A stretch of DNA of 64,000 nt from Oceanobacillus piezotolerans (GCF_003665065.1 NZ_RCHR01000002.1:1-64000), one strand, 5' to 3'. Counted from the stretch's first letter, positions 17,344 through 26,880 are shown. Numbers and translations: made by a program. Notes: generated by a model from the letters alone, not told the origin.

Positions 17344-18786
17344 TCAATCCTTCAATAATCGATTTCGCACTAGTTTATTGGAAGCATTTCTAGGTAATGC
17401 ATCAACAAAGTATATTTCCTTTGGAAGTTTATATCTTGCTAACCGTTTTTCAGCATAAGCAACGATTTCGCTAACAGTAACTTCCTGTTCTTTCACTACA
17501 AAAGCAATTGGAATCTGTCCCCAGGTCTTATCCTTTTTCCCTGTGACTCCAACTTCTTTAATTTGGGCCATTCCTGATAGAACACTTTCAATTTCTGATG
17601 GATAAATATTTTCCCCGCCAGAAATGATCAAGTCCTTTTGCCGTTCTACAACATACAGAAAGCCTTCCTCATCTAAATAACCTAAATCTCCTGTAGCAAG
17701 CCATCCATCTATAAAAGATGTCTCATTAGCTTTATCGTTTTTGTAGTATCCTTTCGTTACCAGTGGCCCCTTTACCATTATTTCCCCGATGCCATTTTTA
17801 TTAGGGGCGTGGATTTTTAATTTTGCTGGAAAGAGGGCTTTTCCGGCAGAACCAATTTTCTTCAATGCATCATTAGGACTAAGCGTTGCGATTTGAGAAG
17901 ATGTCTCTGTCATTCCGTACGATTGATAAACTGGAACATTTCTCTTCCATGCTTCTTCTAATAGAGGTTTAGGCGCAGGGCCTCCACCCAAAAGAAAACA
18001 TCGAAGTTCAGGAGGATAACTTCCACTTCCCAGTCGCTTCATTAATCTTTGCACCATAAGTGTAACAACCGATATAATTGTTATTCCTTTATTCATGATT
18101 GCGTCATGTACCTTATCAACGTCAAATTTCTCCATTAAGAATATTGGCATACCATATATAATGCTTTTAATAGAAGTAGATAAACCACTTACATGGAATA
18201 ACGGCAAAGCGATTAACCATTTATCTTCTTTGTTTAGTCCTAAATTTAGTACCGAACCCATTGCATTCCACCAATGATTTCCATATGTATGGATAACGCC
18301 TTTTGGAAAACCTGTTGTACCTGAGGTGTAAATAATGCTAAAAGGATCTTCTAGGTTGAGGTCTTGAACTAAGGGTACTTCTTTTTCATATAAGGCATCA
18401 ACTTCCGCAAAAGAATAAGTAAGAGGTACCTTGATCTCGTTAACTGCTTCTTTTATATCATTAGAAGTAAGTAACAGACTTACTTCCGCATCTTCCACCT
18501 GGTAGTTAAGTTCTACTGTTGTAAGGCGAGTATTTAAAAGAACACCAACTGCACCTAGGTAGCTTAATGCATGAATGGCAGTTAGCATAGAAACATGGTT
18601 ATTGGAAAGGATTCCTGCATGTGACCCTTTGCCTACCCCAATCTGCGCTAGCTTTCTAGCAAAAGTTTGACTATCCTTCATTAATTGGGAGAACGTGATC
18701 TCCTCACCTGTTACTAGCTCAATTGCAATACCGTTCGGTGTTAAATCTGCCTGTTTGGATAACCAATGAGGAATTGTTTCAGCCAT
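17344..18786 (-). CDS. menE: o-succinylbenzoate-CoA ligase
   Basis: An AMP-forming acyl-CoA synthetase of 480 residues that activates o-succinylbenzoate to its CoA ester for menaquinone synthesis. The adenylation loop is IIYTSGTTGFPKGVIHT near residue 155, the A5-like motif is YGMTETSSQI near 290, and ATGDLGYLDEEGFLYVVERQKDLIISGGENIYPSEIE is the hinge region. The catalytic lysine lies in the RYKLPKEIYF stretch near the C-terminus. It is the last gene of menF-D-H-B-E, separated from menB by a hairpin (18847-18876) that may lower its expression. Unlike B. subtilis, menC does not follow. Confidence 0.96.
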   Translation of the reverse strand: MAETIPHWLSKQADLTPNGIAIELVTGEEITFSQLMKDSQTFARKLAQIGVGKGSHAGILSNNHVSMLTAIHALSYLGAVGVLLNTRLTTVELNYQVEDAEVSLLLTSNDIKEAVNEIKVPLTYSFAEVDALYEKEVPLVQDLNLEDPFSIIYTSGTTGFPKGVIHTYGNHWWNAMGSVLNLGLNKEDKWLIALPLFHVSGLSTSIKSIIYGMPIFLMEKFDVDKVHDAIMNKGITIISVVTLMVQRLMKRLGSGSYPPELRCFLLGGGPAPKPLLEEAWKRNVPVYQSYGMTETSSQIATLSPNDALKKIGSAGKALFPAKLKIHAPNKNGIGEIMVKGPLVTKGYYKNDKANETSFIDGWLATGDLGYLDEEGFLYVVERQKDLIISGGENIYPSEIESVLSGMAQIKEVGVTGKKDKTWGQIPIAFVVKEQEVTVSEIVAYAEKRLARYKLPKEIYFVDALPRNASNKLVRNRLLKD

Positions 18787-18846
18787 ATTATTCTATTCCT
18801 TTCTTACGATAGATTATCTACTTTATGCAATTTCAGTGAGCAACGA

Positions 18847-18876
18847 AAAACCTTTGCTGGTTTTAGCAAAGGTTTT
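18847..18876 (-). terminator. hairpin between menB and menE
   Basis: AAAACCTTTGCT pairs perfectly with AGCAAAGGTTTT and is followed by a short T-run on the minus strand. It is probably a partial terminator that lets some transcripts continue into menE. Confidence 0.75.
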
Positions 18877-18889
18877 ATTCGTGCTGCAA

Positions 18890-19708
18890 TCACGGAAAAC
18901 GTGGGAATTGTTTGAAGTTTGGTTTTCTTTTTTCTTTGAAAGCGTCACGGCCTTCTTTTGCTTCATCTGTTGTGTAATAAAGCAATGTTGCATCTCCACC
19001 CATTTGCTGTAAACCAGCAAGACCATCTGTATCTGCGTTAAAGGATGCTTTTAGGAAACGAAGAGCCGTAGGAGATTTTTCTAATATTTCTTCGCACCAT
19101 TGCAACGTTTCTTCTTCCAATTTCTCTAGTGGTACAACTGTATTAACCATTCCCATTTCATAGGCTTCTTCCGCATTGTATTGGCGGCATAGATACCAAA
19201 TTTCACGAGCTCGTTTATGCCCAACCATACGTGCAAGGTATCCTGCACCATATCCAGCATCAAAGCTGCCCACTTTAGGACCTGTTTGACCAAAGATTGC
19301 GTTATCAGCTGCAATCGTTAAATCACATACGACATGAAGTACATGACCTCCGCCAATAGCGTACCCTGATACCATTGCAATAACCGGTTTTGGAATAGTA
19401 CGAATTAAACGTTGAAGGTCAAGTACATTTAAACGAGGTATTTGGTCGTTCCCTACATACCCACCGTGTCCACGTACGGATTGGTCTCCACCAGAACAGA
19501 ACGCTTTATCACCTTCTCCTGCTAACACAATCACACCAATCTCGGAATCATCACGTGCATCAGAGAAAGCATGTATCATTTCATTAACAGTAAGTGGTGT
19601 AAACGCATTTCGCTTATGAGGTCGATTAATTGTTACTTTCGCCACTCCATTATATTTTTCATAGATAATTTCTTCATAATCTCGAACTTTTTCCCATTGA
19701 ACAGTCAA
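18890..19708 (-). CDS. menB: 1,4-dihydroxy-2-naphthoyl-CoA synthase
   Basis: This 272-residue enoyl-CoA hydratase/isomerase family enzyme closes the naphthoquinone ring from o-succinylbenzoyl-CoA. Signatures are [17 protein letters not shown] near residue 80 (with the MenB-specific Gly-rich loop), [21 protein letters not shown] near 125 and [25 protein letters not shown] near 150. The start is TTG 19708, seven bases after GGAGG. It follows menH by 13 bases in the leftward men operon. Confidence 0.97.
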   Translation of the reverse strand: MTVQWEKVRDYEEIIYEKYNGVAKVTINRPHKRNAFTPLTVNEMIHAFSDARDDSEIGVIVLAGEGDKAFCSGGDQSVRGHGGYVGNDQIPRLNVLDLQRLIRTIPKPVIAMVSGYAIGGGHVLHVVCDLTIAADNAIFGQTGPKVGSFDAGYGAGYLARMVGHKRAREIWYLCRQYNAEEAYEMGMVNTVVPLEKLEEETLQWCEEILEKSPTALRFLKASFNADTDGLAGLQQMGGDATLLYYTTDEAKEGRDAFKEKRKPNFKQFPRFP

Positions 19709-19721
19709 TGTATTTCCTCCT

Positions 19722-20543
19722 TTATTTTTCTTTATGTAATTGTTCCTGCAGTTTAATATAGTCTATTACTAGTTTATCAAAAACGTCAGGCTTTTCCACA
19801 TGAATGGCATGTCCTGCATCTTCTACTTCTATTAGCTTACACGAAAAGAAAAAAGATTGCATCTTTTTGTTAATAGATACAAATTTTTCATCTCTTTCCC
19901 CAACTAGCAGTTGGACTGGCTTCTCAAAAGTATGCAGCATACTCCACCAAGATGGCTGGCTTCCAGTACCCATGTAACGTAATGACATAGCGAGGCCACT
20001 TTCCGACTGCTCAAGCCTTTCCTTTCGTATCTTTTGTTGGATAGCTGCAGGAAGATCTTTTTGTGATTCAAACAAAGGGATATTTTCCCAAAAATGAACA
20101 AATTCTCTAATACCATTTCGTTCTATTCTCTTGGCTAATTCCTCATCGTTTACTGCACGTTTTTCTCTAGTTTCCTCAACTTCTAAACCAGGAGAGGCAC
20201 TTTCGAGCGTTAAGCTCCGTATCCGTTCTGGAAAAGCCATTGCGAAGGAGAGAGCTGTTCTTCCTCCCATGGAGTATCCAACTACATGTACTGTTTCGTA
20301 ACCTAGAGTATCTAGCAAATGACTTATATCTTTACAACAAGCTTCCATTGTTCGCGGGTTAGACATTTTCGTTTTTCCATGTCCAGGCAGATCAATCGTT
20401 ATAAATTGCAGTTGATCTTTTCCTGCTTCTATAAGATGTGACCATGTGCCAGATGATCCTGTAAATCCATGAAAGAGAACCACCGGGGCCCCCTTACCAT
20501 GAATCTCATACCAATAGTTTGCATCATTTATTGTGAAATACAA
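19722..20543 (-). CDS. menH: 2-succinyl-6-hydroxy-2,4-cyclohexadiene-1-carboxylate synthase
   Basis: An alpha/beta hydrolase of 273 residues that eliminates pyruvate from SEPHCHC in menaquinone synthesis. The oxyanion region is [12 protein letters not shown], the nucleophile elbow [12 protein letters not shown] carries the catalytic Ser, and the catalytic His lies in [13 protein letters not shown] near the C-terminus. I place the start at TTG 20543, four bases after the menD stop codon and seven after a GGAG inside the end of menD, which suggests translational coupling. The longer frame reaching 20645 would overlap menD by about 100 bases and adds residues unlike MenH. Confidence 0.92.
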   Translation of the reverse strand: MYFTINDANYWYEIHGKGAPVVLFHGFTGSSGTWSHLIEAGKDQLQFITIDLPGHGKTKMSNPRTMEACCKDISHLLDTLGYETVHVVGYSMGGRTALSFAMAFPERIRSLTLESASPGLEVEETREKRAVNDEELAKRIERNGIREFVHFWENIPLFESQKDLPAAIQQKIRKERLEQSESGLAMSLRYMGTGSQPSWWSMLHTFEKPVQLLVGERDEKFVSINKKMQSFFFSCKLIEVEDAGHAIHVEKPDVFDKLVIDYIKLQEQLHKEK

Positions 20544-20547
20544 AGTA

Positions 20548-22299
20548 TCAGCTCCAACGTTCCAATATTTCTTCCTCGATGGCCTGCCAGATGGAACGAT
20601 GCCATTCTGCATTTTCAGTTCGGTCGGTTCTGACCTCAATGACATGAAGTCCCTCTGAGGTATAACTCGTTTCTAAAAGACTTGTTAAGTCATCCATTGT
20701 CTTAGCCCAGGCATATTTACCGCCATACATAAAGACCGAATTACGAAAATCAATATCTAATGGCGTTCCAAATAAAGCTTCAAAATGCTTATTATTATTC
20801 GCTTGTGGTAAGAAGGAGAAAATACCTCCACCATTGTTATTAATGAGCAGAATGGTGACATTTAAGTTATAATGCTTGGCAGAAAGCAAGCCATTCATAT
20901 CATGATAGAAGGATAAATCTCCGGCAACAATTGTTACAGGCTTACCAGTGGATGCAGCGCCCATTCCACTGGAGAGAAGTCCATCAATTCCATTTGCTCC
21001 CCGATTCGCAAGTACTTCGATATGTTTCTCAGTAGTCATCATAAAGCTATCCACATCTCGAATAGGCATACTATTTGCTGCATATACCGTGCTTTCATCC
21101 GGAGTGGTTTCAAGCAACGCACGAACCGCTTCTCCTTCGGTGATTTCTTCTTCTGTTCCACTTGTTAAATGTCGTTTGGCTACTCGATTCATATCCTGCC
21201 ATGTTTCCAGCCATTCCTTATCAAACTTTAAATCACCTGCTTCCGCAAGCAAATCATCACAGAGCTCAATAGGATTAGCAAATAAGTATTCCGTAGGGTT
21301 ACCTGTTGGTTCACGATAGCCTGTATTATTTTCTACAACAAACTGGAGCGCTTGTTTATTTTCTTTCAGATAAAATAGATATGCTTTTGACACTGGCATG
21401 GCACCAAAACGAATGATAAAATCAGCTTTCAACATATCCCTTACATCTTTATTTCGTAAAAAAGCATCATATCCTTCTATAATATTAGCTTTCGGGTGCA
21501 AACCACCCCGTACTTGTGACAATGGATCAGCTAAAATAGGTACCCCCCATTCTGCTGCAAGGGAAGTAACCGCCTCGGCAAAGTCATCCTCTATCTGTGG
21601 TCCACAGACAATAAGCCCCTTCTCCTTATTGCGGAGATTCTTAACTAGTTCTTTTAATTGAAGATAGGATAATCGTTTTGTTCCATCAAATTCAAAATTA
21701 CTTCTGCTCTTAGTTGCCCCAGTCCCTAACGGCTCCCATATCTTATCCAAGGAAAAATCAGGCATTAGCGGCTCTCTAACAGGGAAATTCAAATGGACAG
21801 GTCCGCCATTCCCCTCATGTGCCATATATACGGCACGAGATGCCTTATTTCTTACATAGGACAACATTTCCGGTGTTGCTTCAGGTATCGCCATTTCATG
21901 AAACCATTTAACATAGTCTCCATATAACTTAATTTGTTCAATCGCCTGAGGTGCGCCAACATCACGTAATTCATGAGGGCGATCTGCAGTAATGATAACT
22001 AATGGTACTCTGCTATAGTGCGCTTCCACTATAGCTGGAAAGTAGTTTGCAGCCGCCGTTCCGGAAGTACAAACAAGCGCTACTGCCCGCTTTGTTTGTT
22101 TTGCCAGCCCTAACGCAAAGAAGGCTGCAGACCTTTCATCAATTATAATCCATTCTTTTATAGAAGGGTGTTCTGTAAACAGTAAAGCAAGCGGTGTAGA
22201 GCGTGACCCCGGAGAGATCACAACATCGGTCACACCACTTTCTGCTATCTCATCAACGAAATTCGCTGTATATCTTGTAAGTATTTCAGTGTGTTCCAT
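20548..22299 (-). CDS. menD: SEPHCHC synthase
   Basis: Thiamine diphosphate enzyme of 583 residues that joins isochorismate and 2-oxoglutarate (succinic semialdehyde unit), the first committed menaquinone step. The N-terminal domain shows SPGSRSTPLALLF and ALVCTSGTAAANYFPAIVEA, then ITADRPHELRDVGAPQAI. The C-terminal cofactor-binding domain contains GDLSFYHDMNGLL and NNNGGGIFSFLPQ. The ATG follows the menF stop codon directly, with GGGGGA about ten bases before it. Length and motifs match the family, with no damage seen. Confidence 0.97.
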   Translation of the reverse strand: MEHTEILTRYTANFVDEIAESGVTDVVISPGSRSTPLALLFTEHPSIKEWIIIDERSAAFFALGLAKQTKRAVALVCTSGTAAANYFPAIVEAHYSRVPLVIITADRPHELRDVGAPQAIEQIKLYGDYVKWFHEMAIPEATPEMLSYVRNKASRAVYMAHEGNGGPVHLNFPVREPLMPDFSLDKIWEPLGTGATKSRSNFEFDGTKRLSYLQLKELVKNLRNKEKGLIVCGPQIEDDFAEAVTSLAAEWGVPILADPLSQVRGGLHPKANIIEGYDAFLRNKDVRDMLKADFIIRFGAMPVSKAYLFYLKENKQALQFVVENNTGYREPTGNPTEYLFANPIELCDDLLAEAGDLKFDKEWLETWQDMNRVAKRHLTSGTEEEITEGEAVRALLETTPDESTVYAANSMPIRDVDSFMMTTEKHIEVLANRGANGIDGLLSSGMGAASTGKPVTIVAGDLSFYHDMNGLLSAKHYNLNVTILLINNNGGGIFSFLPQANNNKHFEALFGTPLDIDFRNSVFMYGGKYAWAKTMDDLTSLLETSYTSEGLHVIEVRTDRTENAEWHRSIWQAIEEEILERWS

Positions 22300-23694
22300 C
22301 TAATCTTGTCCCCCTAAAACCGACAACATTGGTAAAAATTTAATGTTGGTCTCTTCAAATTCTGATTCAGGATCAGAATCCTTTACTACTCCACATCCTG
22401 CAAAAAGAGACGCTTCATCACCTTGAATCAAGGCTGAGCGAATAGCTACAGCAAATTCACCATTCTCCTTATTATCCATCCAGCCAAAAGGAGCACCATA
22501 CCAGCCTCTATCTAAAAGCTCATTTTCACGGATAAATGCTAAAGATGCTTCTTTTGGTGTACCTCCAAGTGCTGGTGTTGGATGTAATTTCTCAATTACA
22601 TCAAATATGCTATACCCATTTTTTAGCTTACCAGTTACAGGTGTATATAAATGCTGTAAATTACGTAATGGATAGATCACAGGTTCCGCTGGTATTCTGA
22701 GGTCTATGCAATAGTCCTCCATAGCTGCTTTAATCATTTGGACAACAAATTCATGTTCTTCACGATTCTTATCATCATGCAGTAATTCGGAGGCTATTTT
22801 TTCATCCTCCTTCAATGAATTCCCTCTAGGGGCTGTACCTGCTAAACAGGTGGAAAAAAGCAGCTTTTCCTCTAGTTTCACAAGACGTTCAGGGGTAGCC
22901 CCGACAAAACAGTTATCACCTTGTTCAAAGGCAAATAAGTAACTGTTCGGCTGCGTCTCGTATAATCGATGCAGAACAGAACCAATGTCAGCTTTTTGAT
23001 CAAACGTTAAGCGCATCTCTCTGGCTAGCACTATCTTTTCCACGTCGGAATATTTTATTTCATCCGTAGCACGCTTTACCGTTTGTTTCCATTTCTCTAC
23101 CCCGATCTCCTGCTTTTCAATTATTGAAAGGGATTCTTGTTCATTATTATATTCTGTTAAAAGCAGTTCCTCAGTTTCTGTCATTTCTATTATAATATCT
23201 TCAACTTTGTCATGACGAGTGACATGCCAATTTATCGTATAATAATAATCCTCTTTGTCAATTGTTAGCATAAATTTAGGAATCCGAAATTGACTTGTAT
23301 CAAAATGTTCCCAAAGCTTAGTTGATGCCTTCAACGGATCAAAAGCCATTCCACCGAGTGCTACAATTCCTGTTCCTGGTACAGAATAAGGATTATGAAC
23401 AGGAGCATCTTTTAAAAGTGATTCCCACTTTCTTTTAGTTTCATCAAATGGATTAGTATCTGCTTTAATTTCTAATGCACTGCCAATCCCTACTAGGTAA
23501 AAATCCTTACTAGCACTCATCCAGAATGCTCGAGCTTGTCCAACGGCCTTTCCTTTATTAAAAAAAGAAATTGCTTCTATGTTATCAATTTTTTTAGTGA
23601 TACTTACTAGCTGAGATTCTTTATTATTCTCTATCAAATCATTAATTGATTTTTCCAGTACTTTTCGTATGTGTTCGTTCTTCAAATCAATCAT
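22300..23694 (-). CDS. menF: isochorismate synthase
   Basis: This 464-residue chorismate-binding enzyme converts chorismate to isochorismate. The C-terminal catalytic domain includes KIVLAREMRL, FVGATPERLVKLE, LHPTPALGGTPKEASLAFI and AGCGVVKDSDPESEFEETNIK, the family's active-site segments. I chose ATG 23694, nine bases after CGGAGG; the longer frame starting at 23736 includes the site itself. It is the first gene of menF-menD-menH-menB-menE. A large repeat element separates it from divergent menA. Confidence 0.95.
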   Translation of the reverse strand: MIDLKNEHIRKVLEKSINDLIENNKESQLVSITKKIDNIEAISFFNKGKAVGQARAFWMSASKDFYLVGIGSALEIKADTNPFDETKRKWESLLKDAPVHNPYSVPGTGIVALGGMAFDPLKASTKLWEHFDTSQFRIPKFMLTIDKEDYYYTINWHVTRHDKVEDIIIEMTETEELLLTEYNNEQESLSIIEKQEIGVEKWKQTVKRATDEIKYSDVEKIVLAREMRLTFDQKADIGSVLHRLYETQPNSYLFAFEQGDNCFVGATPERLVKLEEKLLFSTCLAGTAPRGNSLKEDEKIASELLHDDKNREEHEFVVQMIKAAMEDYCIDLRIPAEPVIYPLRNLQHLYTPVTGKLKNGYSIFDVIEKLHPTPALGGTPKEASLAFIRENELLDRGWYGAPFGWMDNKENGEFAVAIRSALIQGDEASLFAGCGVVKDSDPESEFEETNIKFLPMLSVLGGQD

Positions 23695-23833
23695 TTGAAT
23701 AAACCTCCGATATCTGCGTAAAACGTCCATATTCATTTTATGCTTCTTTTACCCGTTTCTCAAGAAAAGCCTACTTTTTTCTTAAATTTAATTATTTGGT
23801 GTTCTATAAAAAAACAATTAGTTATATTGATGG

Positions 23834-24262
23834 ATATATTGCTGTTCTTTATAAGTGTATAGATAAACTTCTGATTAGTTTAATTCAGTATGTCGTGCAA
23901 GAATATGTAGAGTATGGAAACACATTAGAAATATGCGCTTGTGATTTCCGCTGCGGGCAGTACGCTTTCCGCGGGCAACGTCTCAGCCTCCTCGGAAGAA
24001 GATCACTTCCTGCGGGGTCTTCGCTTGTTGCTTTTCCCGCAGGAGTCGACTGCCCTCCGCTACAATCACTTTCTGTATAATAGGCTGGTGTTTCCGGGTT
24101 TCCTCTATACTTTGTTTAAAAATTAATAGCGCAACTTAGCGGAGGAAATACACGGAGACTCCTGCGGGATGAAAAGCCTAGTTGAGACCCCGCAGAGACG
24201 TTAGTCTCGAGGAGGCTCAACAGCGCCCGCGGAAAGCGTAGTGTATTTCCGTAGCGGTGATA
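23834..24262. repeat. large palindromic repeat, copy A
   Basis: The core is 23941-24259. It opens with GTGATTTCCGCTGCGGGC and ends with GTGTATTTCCGTAGCGG, and its two arms are near reverse complements (for example CGCTTTCCGCGGGC against GCCCGCGGAAAGCG, and CCCGCAGGAGTC against GACTCCTGCGGG). The flank from 23834 is also shared with copy B. Copy A lacks the nested hairpin module present in copies B and C. No protein gene is convincing here; open frames are by-products of its higher G+C. Confidence 0.9.
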
Positions 24263-24393
24263 CCCACTATTCTATCAACTACGTAATTAGATAGTAACGT
24301 TTATTTAATAACAAGCAAGAAGTAAAGTTGACACTCCTTAGTAATTCTCCTAAAATTAATATGATATTTAGGCATTAATCAGGGGGAGACAAA

Positions 24394-25329
24394 ATGGAGC
24401 CTACAACAAATAACAACGTGAGAGATGCTTTAAAAGAACGAGATGGATTTCATATATGGTGGCGCATGATTCGTCCACATACTTTAACAGCTTCGTTTAT
24501 ACCTGTTTTCGTGGGAACAATGGCAGCTTGGGTGGAAGGTTCCATCAATTGGAATATATTTCTCGCTATGCTTCTAGCATCTATCTTTATACAAACAGCC
24601 ACCAATCTATTTAATGAGTATTATGATTTCAAACGTGGTCTGGATAACGAGGAATCAGTTGGAATTGGTGGTTCTATTGTCCGAGATGGAATTAAACCAA
24701 ATACCATAAAGAACCTTGCATTCTTCTTATACTTTATTTCTCTTATAATTGGTATTTATATTTGTATTGCATCCAGCTGGTGGATTGCCGTCATTGGATT
24801 AGTCTGTATGGCATTCGGCTACCTTTATACTGGCGGTCCAATCCCAATTTCCTATACACCATTTGGTGAGCTGGCATCTGGTTTTCTGATGGGTACGGTG
24901 ATTATCGGTATCAGCTATTTTATTCAAACAGGAACATTAACATCATCTGTTATTCTCATTTCCATCCCAATTATGATCCTAATCGGGACTATTAATATGG
25001 CAAATAATATACGTGACCGTGATGGAGATGAAATAGGTGGGCGCAAAACCATTCCAGTTCTGATCGGAAGAGAAAAAGCGATTACCTTTATGGCAATTTT
25101 ATTTATCATTGTATTTGGTTTAACAGGACTTTATATTATTGTTGGGATATTGCCATTATGGTCACTGTTAACTTTTCTAGCTATTTTTAAAGCTAGAGCA
25201 GTTATTAAAAACTTCCGCGGCAAAACGGCAGCCATTGAAATGATGCCAGCGATGAAAGCAACAGGAATTACAAACACTATTTATGGATTTTTACTTGGGA
25301 TTTCATTGCTGTTAAGTCACTTCATTTGA
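24394..25329 (+). CDS. menA: 1,4-dihydroxy-2-naphthoate polyprenyltransferase
   Basis: A membrane UbiA-family prenyltransferase of 311 residues that attaches the isoprenoid chain to dihydroxynaphthoate to give demethylmenaquinone. The first Asp motif is NLFNEYYDFKRGLD near residue 72 and the second is NMANNIRDRDGDEIGGRKT near 205. About nine membrane segments are visible. The ATG follows GGGGGAG by six bases. It is divergent from menF, with repeat A in between, and is followed 12 bases later by a thioesterase gene that fits the same pathway. Confidence 0.96.
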   Translation: MEPTTNNNVRDALKERDGFHIWWRMIRPHTLTASFIPVFVGTMAAWVEGSINWNIFLAMLLASIFIQTATNLFNEYYDFKRGLDNEESVGIGGSIVRDGIKPNTIKNLAFFLYFISLIIGIYICIASSWWIAVIGLVCMAFGYLYTGGPIPISYTPFGELASGFLMGTVIIGISYFIQTGTLTSSVILISIPIMILIGTINMANNIRDRDGDEIGGRKTIPVLIGREKAITFMAILFIIVFGLTGLYIIVGILPLWSLLTFLAIFKARAVIKNFRGKTAAIEMMPAMKATGITNTIYGFLLGISLLLSHFI

Positions 25330-25341
25330 GGAGAATAAAAT

Positions 25342-25725
25342 ATGGATGTCGATAATTCTTTACTACAAACTCTAGGAATTGAAATAGTTACACTAAATAA
25401 AGATGATGTAATTTTGAGTATGCCGGTGGATGAACGAACACGCCAACCATTCGGATATTTGCATGGCGGTGCATCTGTAGCCTTAGCGGAAACAGCAGCA
25501 AGCCTTGGAGCAGCCATGCATACCAATCTAGAAACAAACAATGTATTTGGCATTGAAATTAATGCCAATCATATTAAGAGTAAAAAAGATGGAATAGTTA
25601 CCGCAAGCGCACTCCCTATCCACATTGGGAAGTCGTCAATGGTTTGGGAAGTGAAAATTACAGATGAAAGAAACCAATTAATCTGTATATCCCGTTGCAC
25701 CATTGCTGTTGTTCCAAAGAAATAG
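25342..25725 (+). CDS. menI: hotdog thioesterase, probable DHNA-CoA hydrolase
   Basis: This 127-residue hotdog-fold thioesterase (PaaI/YuxO/MenI type) shows FGYLHGGASVALAETAASLGAAMHT near residue 36, where the Glu and His-Gly-Gly form the active site. Its position 12 bases after menA, with GAGGAG eight bases before its ATG, makes it the likely enzyme releasing dihydroxynaphthoate from CoA between MenB and MenA. The reaction is inferred from family and neighbourhood. A terminator follows at 25724-25751. Confidence 0.85.
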   Translation: MDVDNSLLQTLGIEIVTLNKDDVILSMPVDERTRQPFGYLHGGASVALAETAASLGAAMHTNLETNNVFGIEINANHIKSKKDGIVTASALPIHIGKSSMVWEVKITDERNQLICISRCTIAVVPKK

Positions 25726-25751
25726 GTCCTTCATTAATGGGACCTTTTTTT
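25724..25751 (+). terminator. terminator of menA-menI
   Basis: AGGTCC pairs with GGACCT across an 11-base loop, followed by seven T residues. Confidence 0.8.
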
Positions 25752-25820
25752 AATTGGATGAGGTTACAATTAGATATCCCCAATGTTTTAGAGGTGCCCT
25801 TATTCTACCAAACTAAAAAA

Positions 25821-25847
25821 CCAACCACCATATCAATTGGTGGTTGG
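25821..25847 (-). terminator. terminator of ribU
   Basis: CCAACCACCA pairs perfectly with TGGTGGTTGG, followed on the minus strand by TTTTTT. It lies eight bases past the ribU stop codon. Confidence 0.88.
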
Positions 25848-25854
25848 CTTAATA

Positions 25855-26442
25855 TTATACAGCTTTCGTTTGTTTTTGTTCAATCCAGCTGCGCATTTTT
25901 ATAAAGATAAGGACAAATAGTATTCCGACAATAATTCCTTTGATGACATTAAATGGAAGGACCCCTGCAATAACGGATACCCACATTACTTCTGGAGTCA
26001 TTTCCCAGCCCATAAACCAGCTATATGCCGGGAGCAGGAAGAAATAGTTTAATAGACTCATTCCTAGCGCCATAATTACAGTACCTGTTAACAAGCCTGT
26101 TACAACGCTCTTCACACCTTTGTTAAATTTATGATAAATAATGGATACAGGAACAACAAACATAACTCCCGCTAGGAAGTTGGCAAATACGCCAATCGGA
26201 TCCCCTGCACCTGATACTGCTAGATATAATAAGTTTTTAATTGCTATCACGATTACTCCTGCTATTGGAGAAAAAATAAGTGATGCCATTAATGCCGGTA
26301 CTTCACTAAAATCTATTTTCAGATAAGCCGGTAAAGCAGGTAGTGGAAAATTCAAGAAAAATAATACCAATGAAATACTACCAAGTAATGCTAATATAAC
26401 CAATCTTAATAATTTTGATGACTGCACACTAGAATTTTGCAA
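25855..26442 (-). CDS. ribU: riboflavin ECF transporter S component RibU
   Basis: This integral membrane protein of about 195 residues has five or six helices and the RibU-like segments LKIDFSEVPALMASLIFSPIAGVIVIAIKNLL and GDPIGVFANFLAGVMFVVPVS. It binds riboflavin outside and works with the shared ECF ATPases and T component, whose genes are elsewhere. TTG 26442, eight bases after GGAGG, fits better than ATG 26448, which is two bases away; the difference is two residues. An FMN riboswitch upstream confirms the substrate. Confidence 0.93.
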   Translation of the reverse strand: MQNSSVQSSKLLRLVILALLGSISLVLFFLNFPLPALPAYLKIDFSEVPALMASLIFSPIAGVIVIAIKNLLYLAVSGAGDPIGVFANFLAGVMFVVPVSIIYHKFNKGVKSVVTGLLTGTVIMALGMSLLNYFFLLPAYSWFMGWEMTPEVMWVSVIAGVLPFNVIKGIIVGILFVLIFIKMRSWIEQKQTKAV

Positions 26443-26530
26443 TGTCATTTCCTCCTTCTAATATATTGATTCTTCTCTTGTCGTGAAGGAGAAGCCTTGC
26501 TCTGATACAACATGCTTATGAAAATATAAA

Positions 26531-26559
26531 ACCCTGAAGCTAGATAGAAGCTTCAGGGT
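26531..26559 (-). terminator. expression-platform terminator of the FMN riboswitch
   Basis: ACCCTGAAGC pairs perfectly with GCTTCAGGGT, followed by TTTATATTT on the minus strand, between the aptamer and ribU. It is the expected off-switch when FMN is bound. Confidence 0.85.
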
Positions 26560-26616
26560 GAGATAGATATGTTCATAAGCAAAATAAAGGTACACTGTAC
26601 CAAAATCAGGCTCGAC

Positions 26617-26737
26617 ATCTTCTCTCATCCAGACTTTAACTGTCGGTCCTGGAATTTCACCAGATCAGCCATTATACGGTAGTATAACAGGTCGCGGACT
26701 ATACCGCCGGTCGGGAATTACACCCTGCCCCGAAGAT
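26617..26737 (-). promoter_or_regulatory. FMN riboswitch (RFN element) of ribU
   Basis: The minus strand has the conserved RFN blocks in order: ATCTTCGGGGCAGGGTG, AATTCCCGACCGGCGGTA, GTCCGCGACC, TCTGGTGAAATTCCAG, CCGACAGT and GTCTGGATGAGAGAAGAT. P1 is ATCTTC/GAAGAT. It senses FMN and shuts off the riboflavin importer. Confidence 0.97.
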
Positions 26738-26830
26738 TAGAATCAATTATTTATTTAATTAAAGATATTATATATCATATGTATCTTTTTGAAAAGCCCT
26801 TTGCTTCATATTTTTTATTTATGCAATATA

Positions 26831-26859
26831 GGTACAGAGGAAAATTGCTCCTCTGTACC
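26831..26859 (-). terminator. terminator of the protease gene
   Basis: A perfect 10-base-pair hairpin (GGTACAGAGG with CCTCTGTACC) lies just past the protease stop codon. The following T-run is weak. Confidence 0.65.
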
Positions 26860-26880
26860 TTTGTTAACTACATAGAGACA

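Noticed and set aside
23796-24080. Open reading frame in repeat copy A (94 codons, plus strand)
   Set aside because: It lies within and before the repeat; similar frames in copies B (31516-31737) and C (49266-49505) arise from the shared higher G+C sequence, have no ribosome binding site and differ in start and length.
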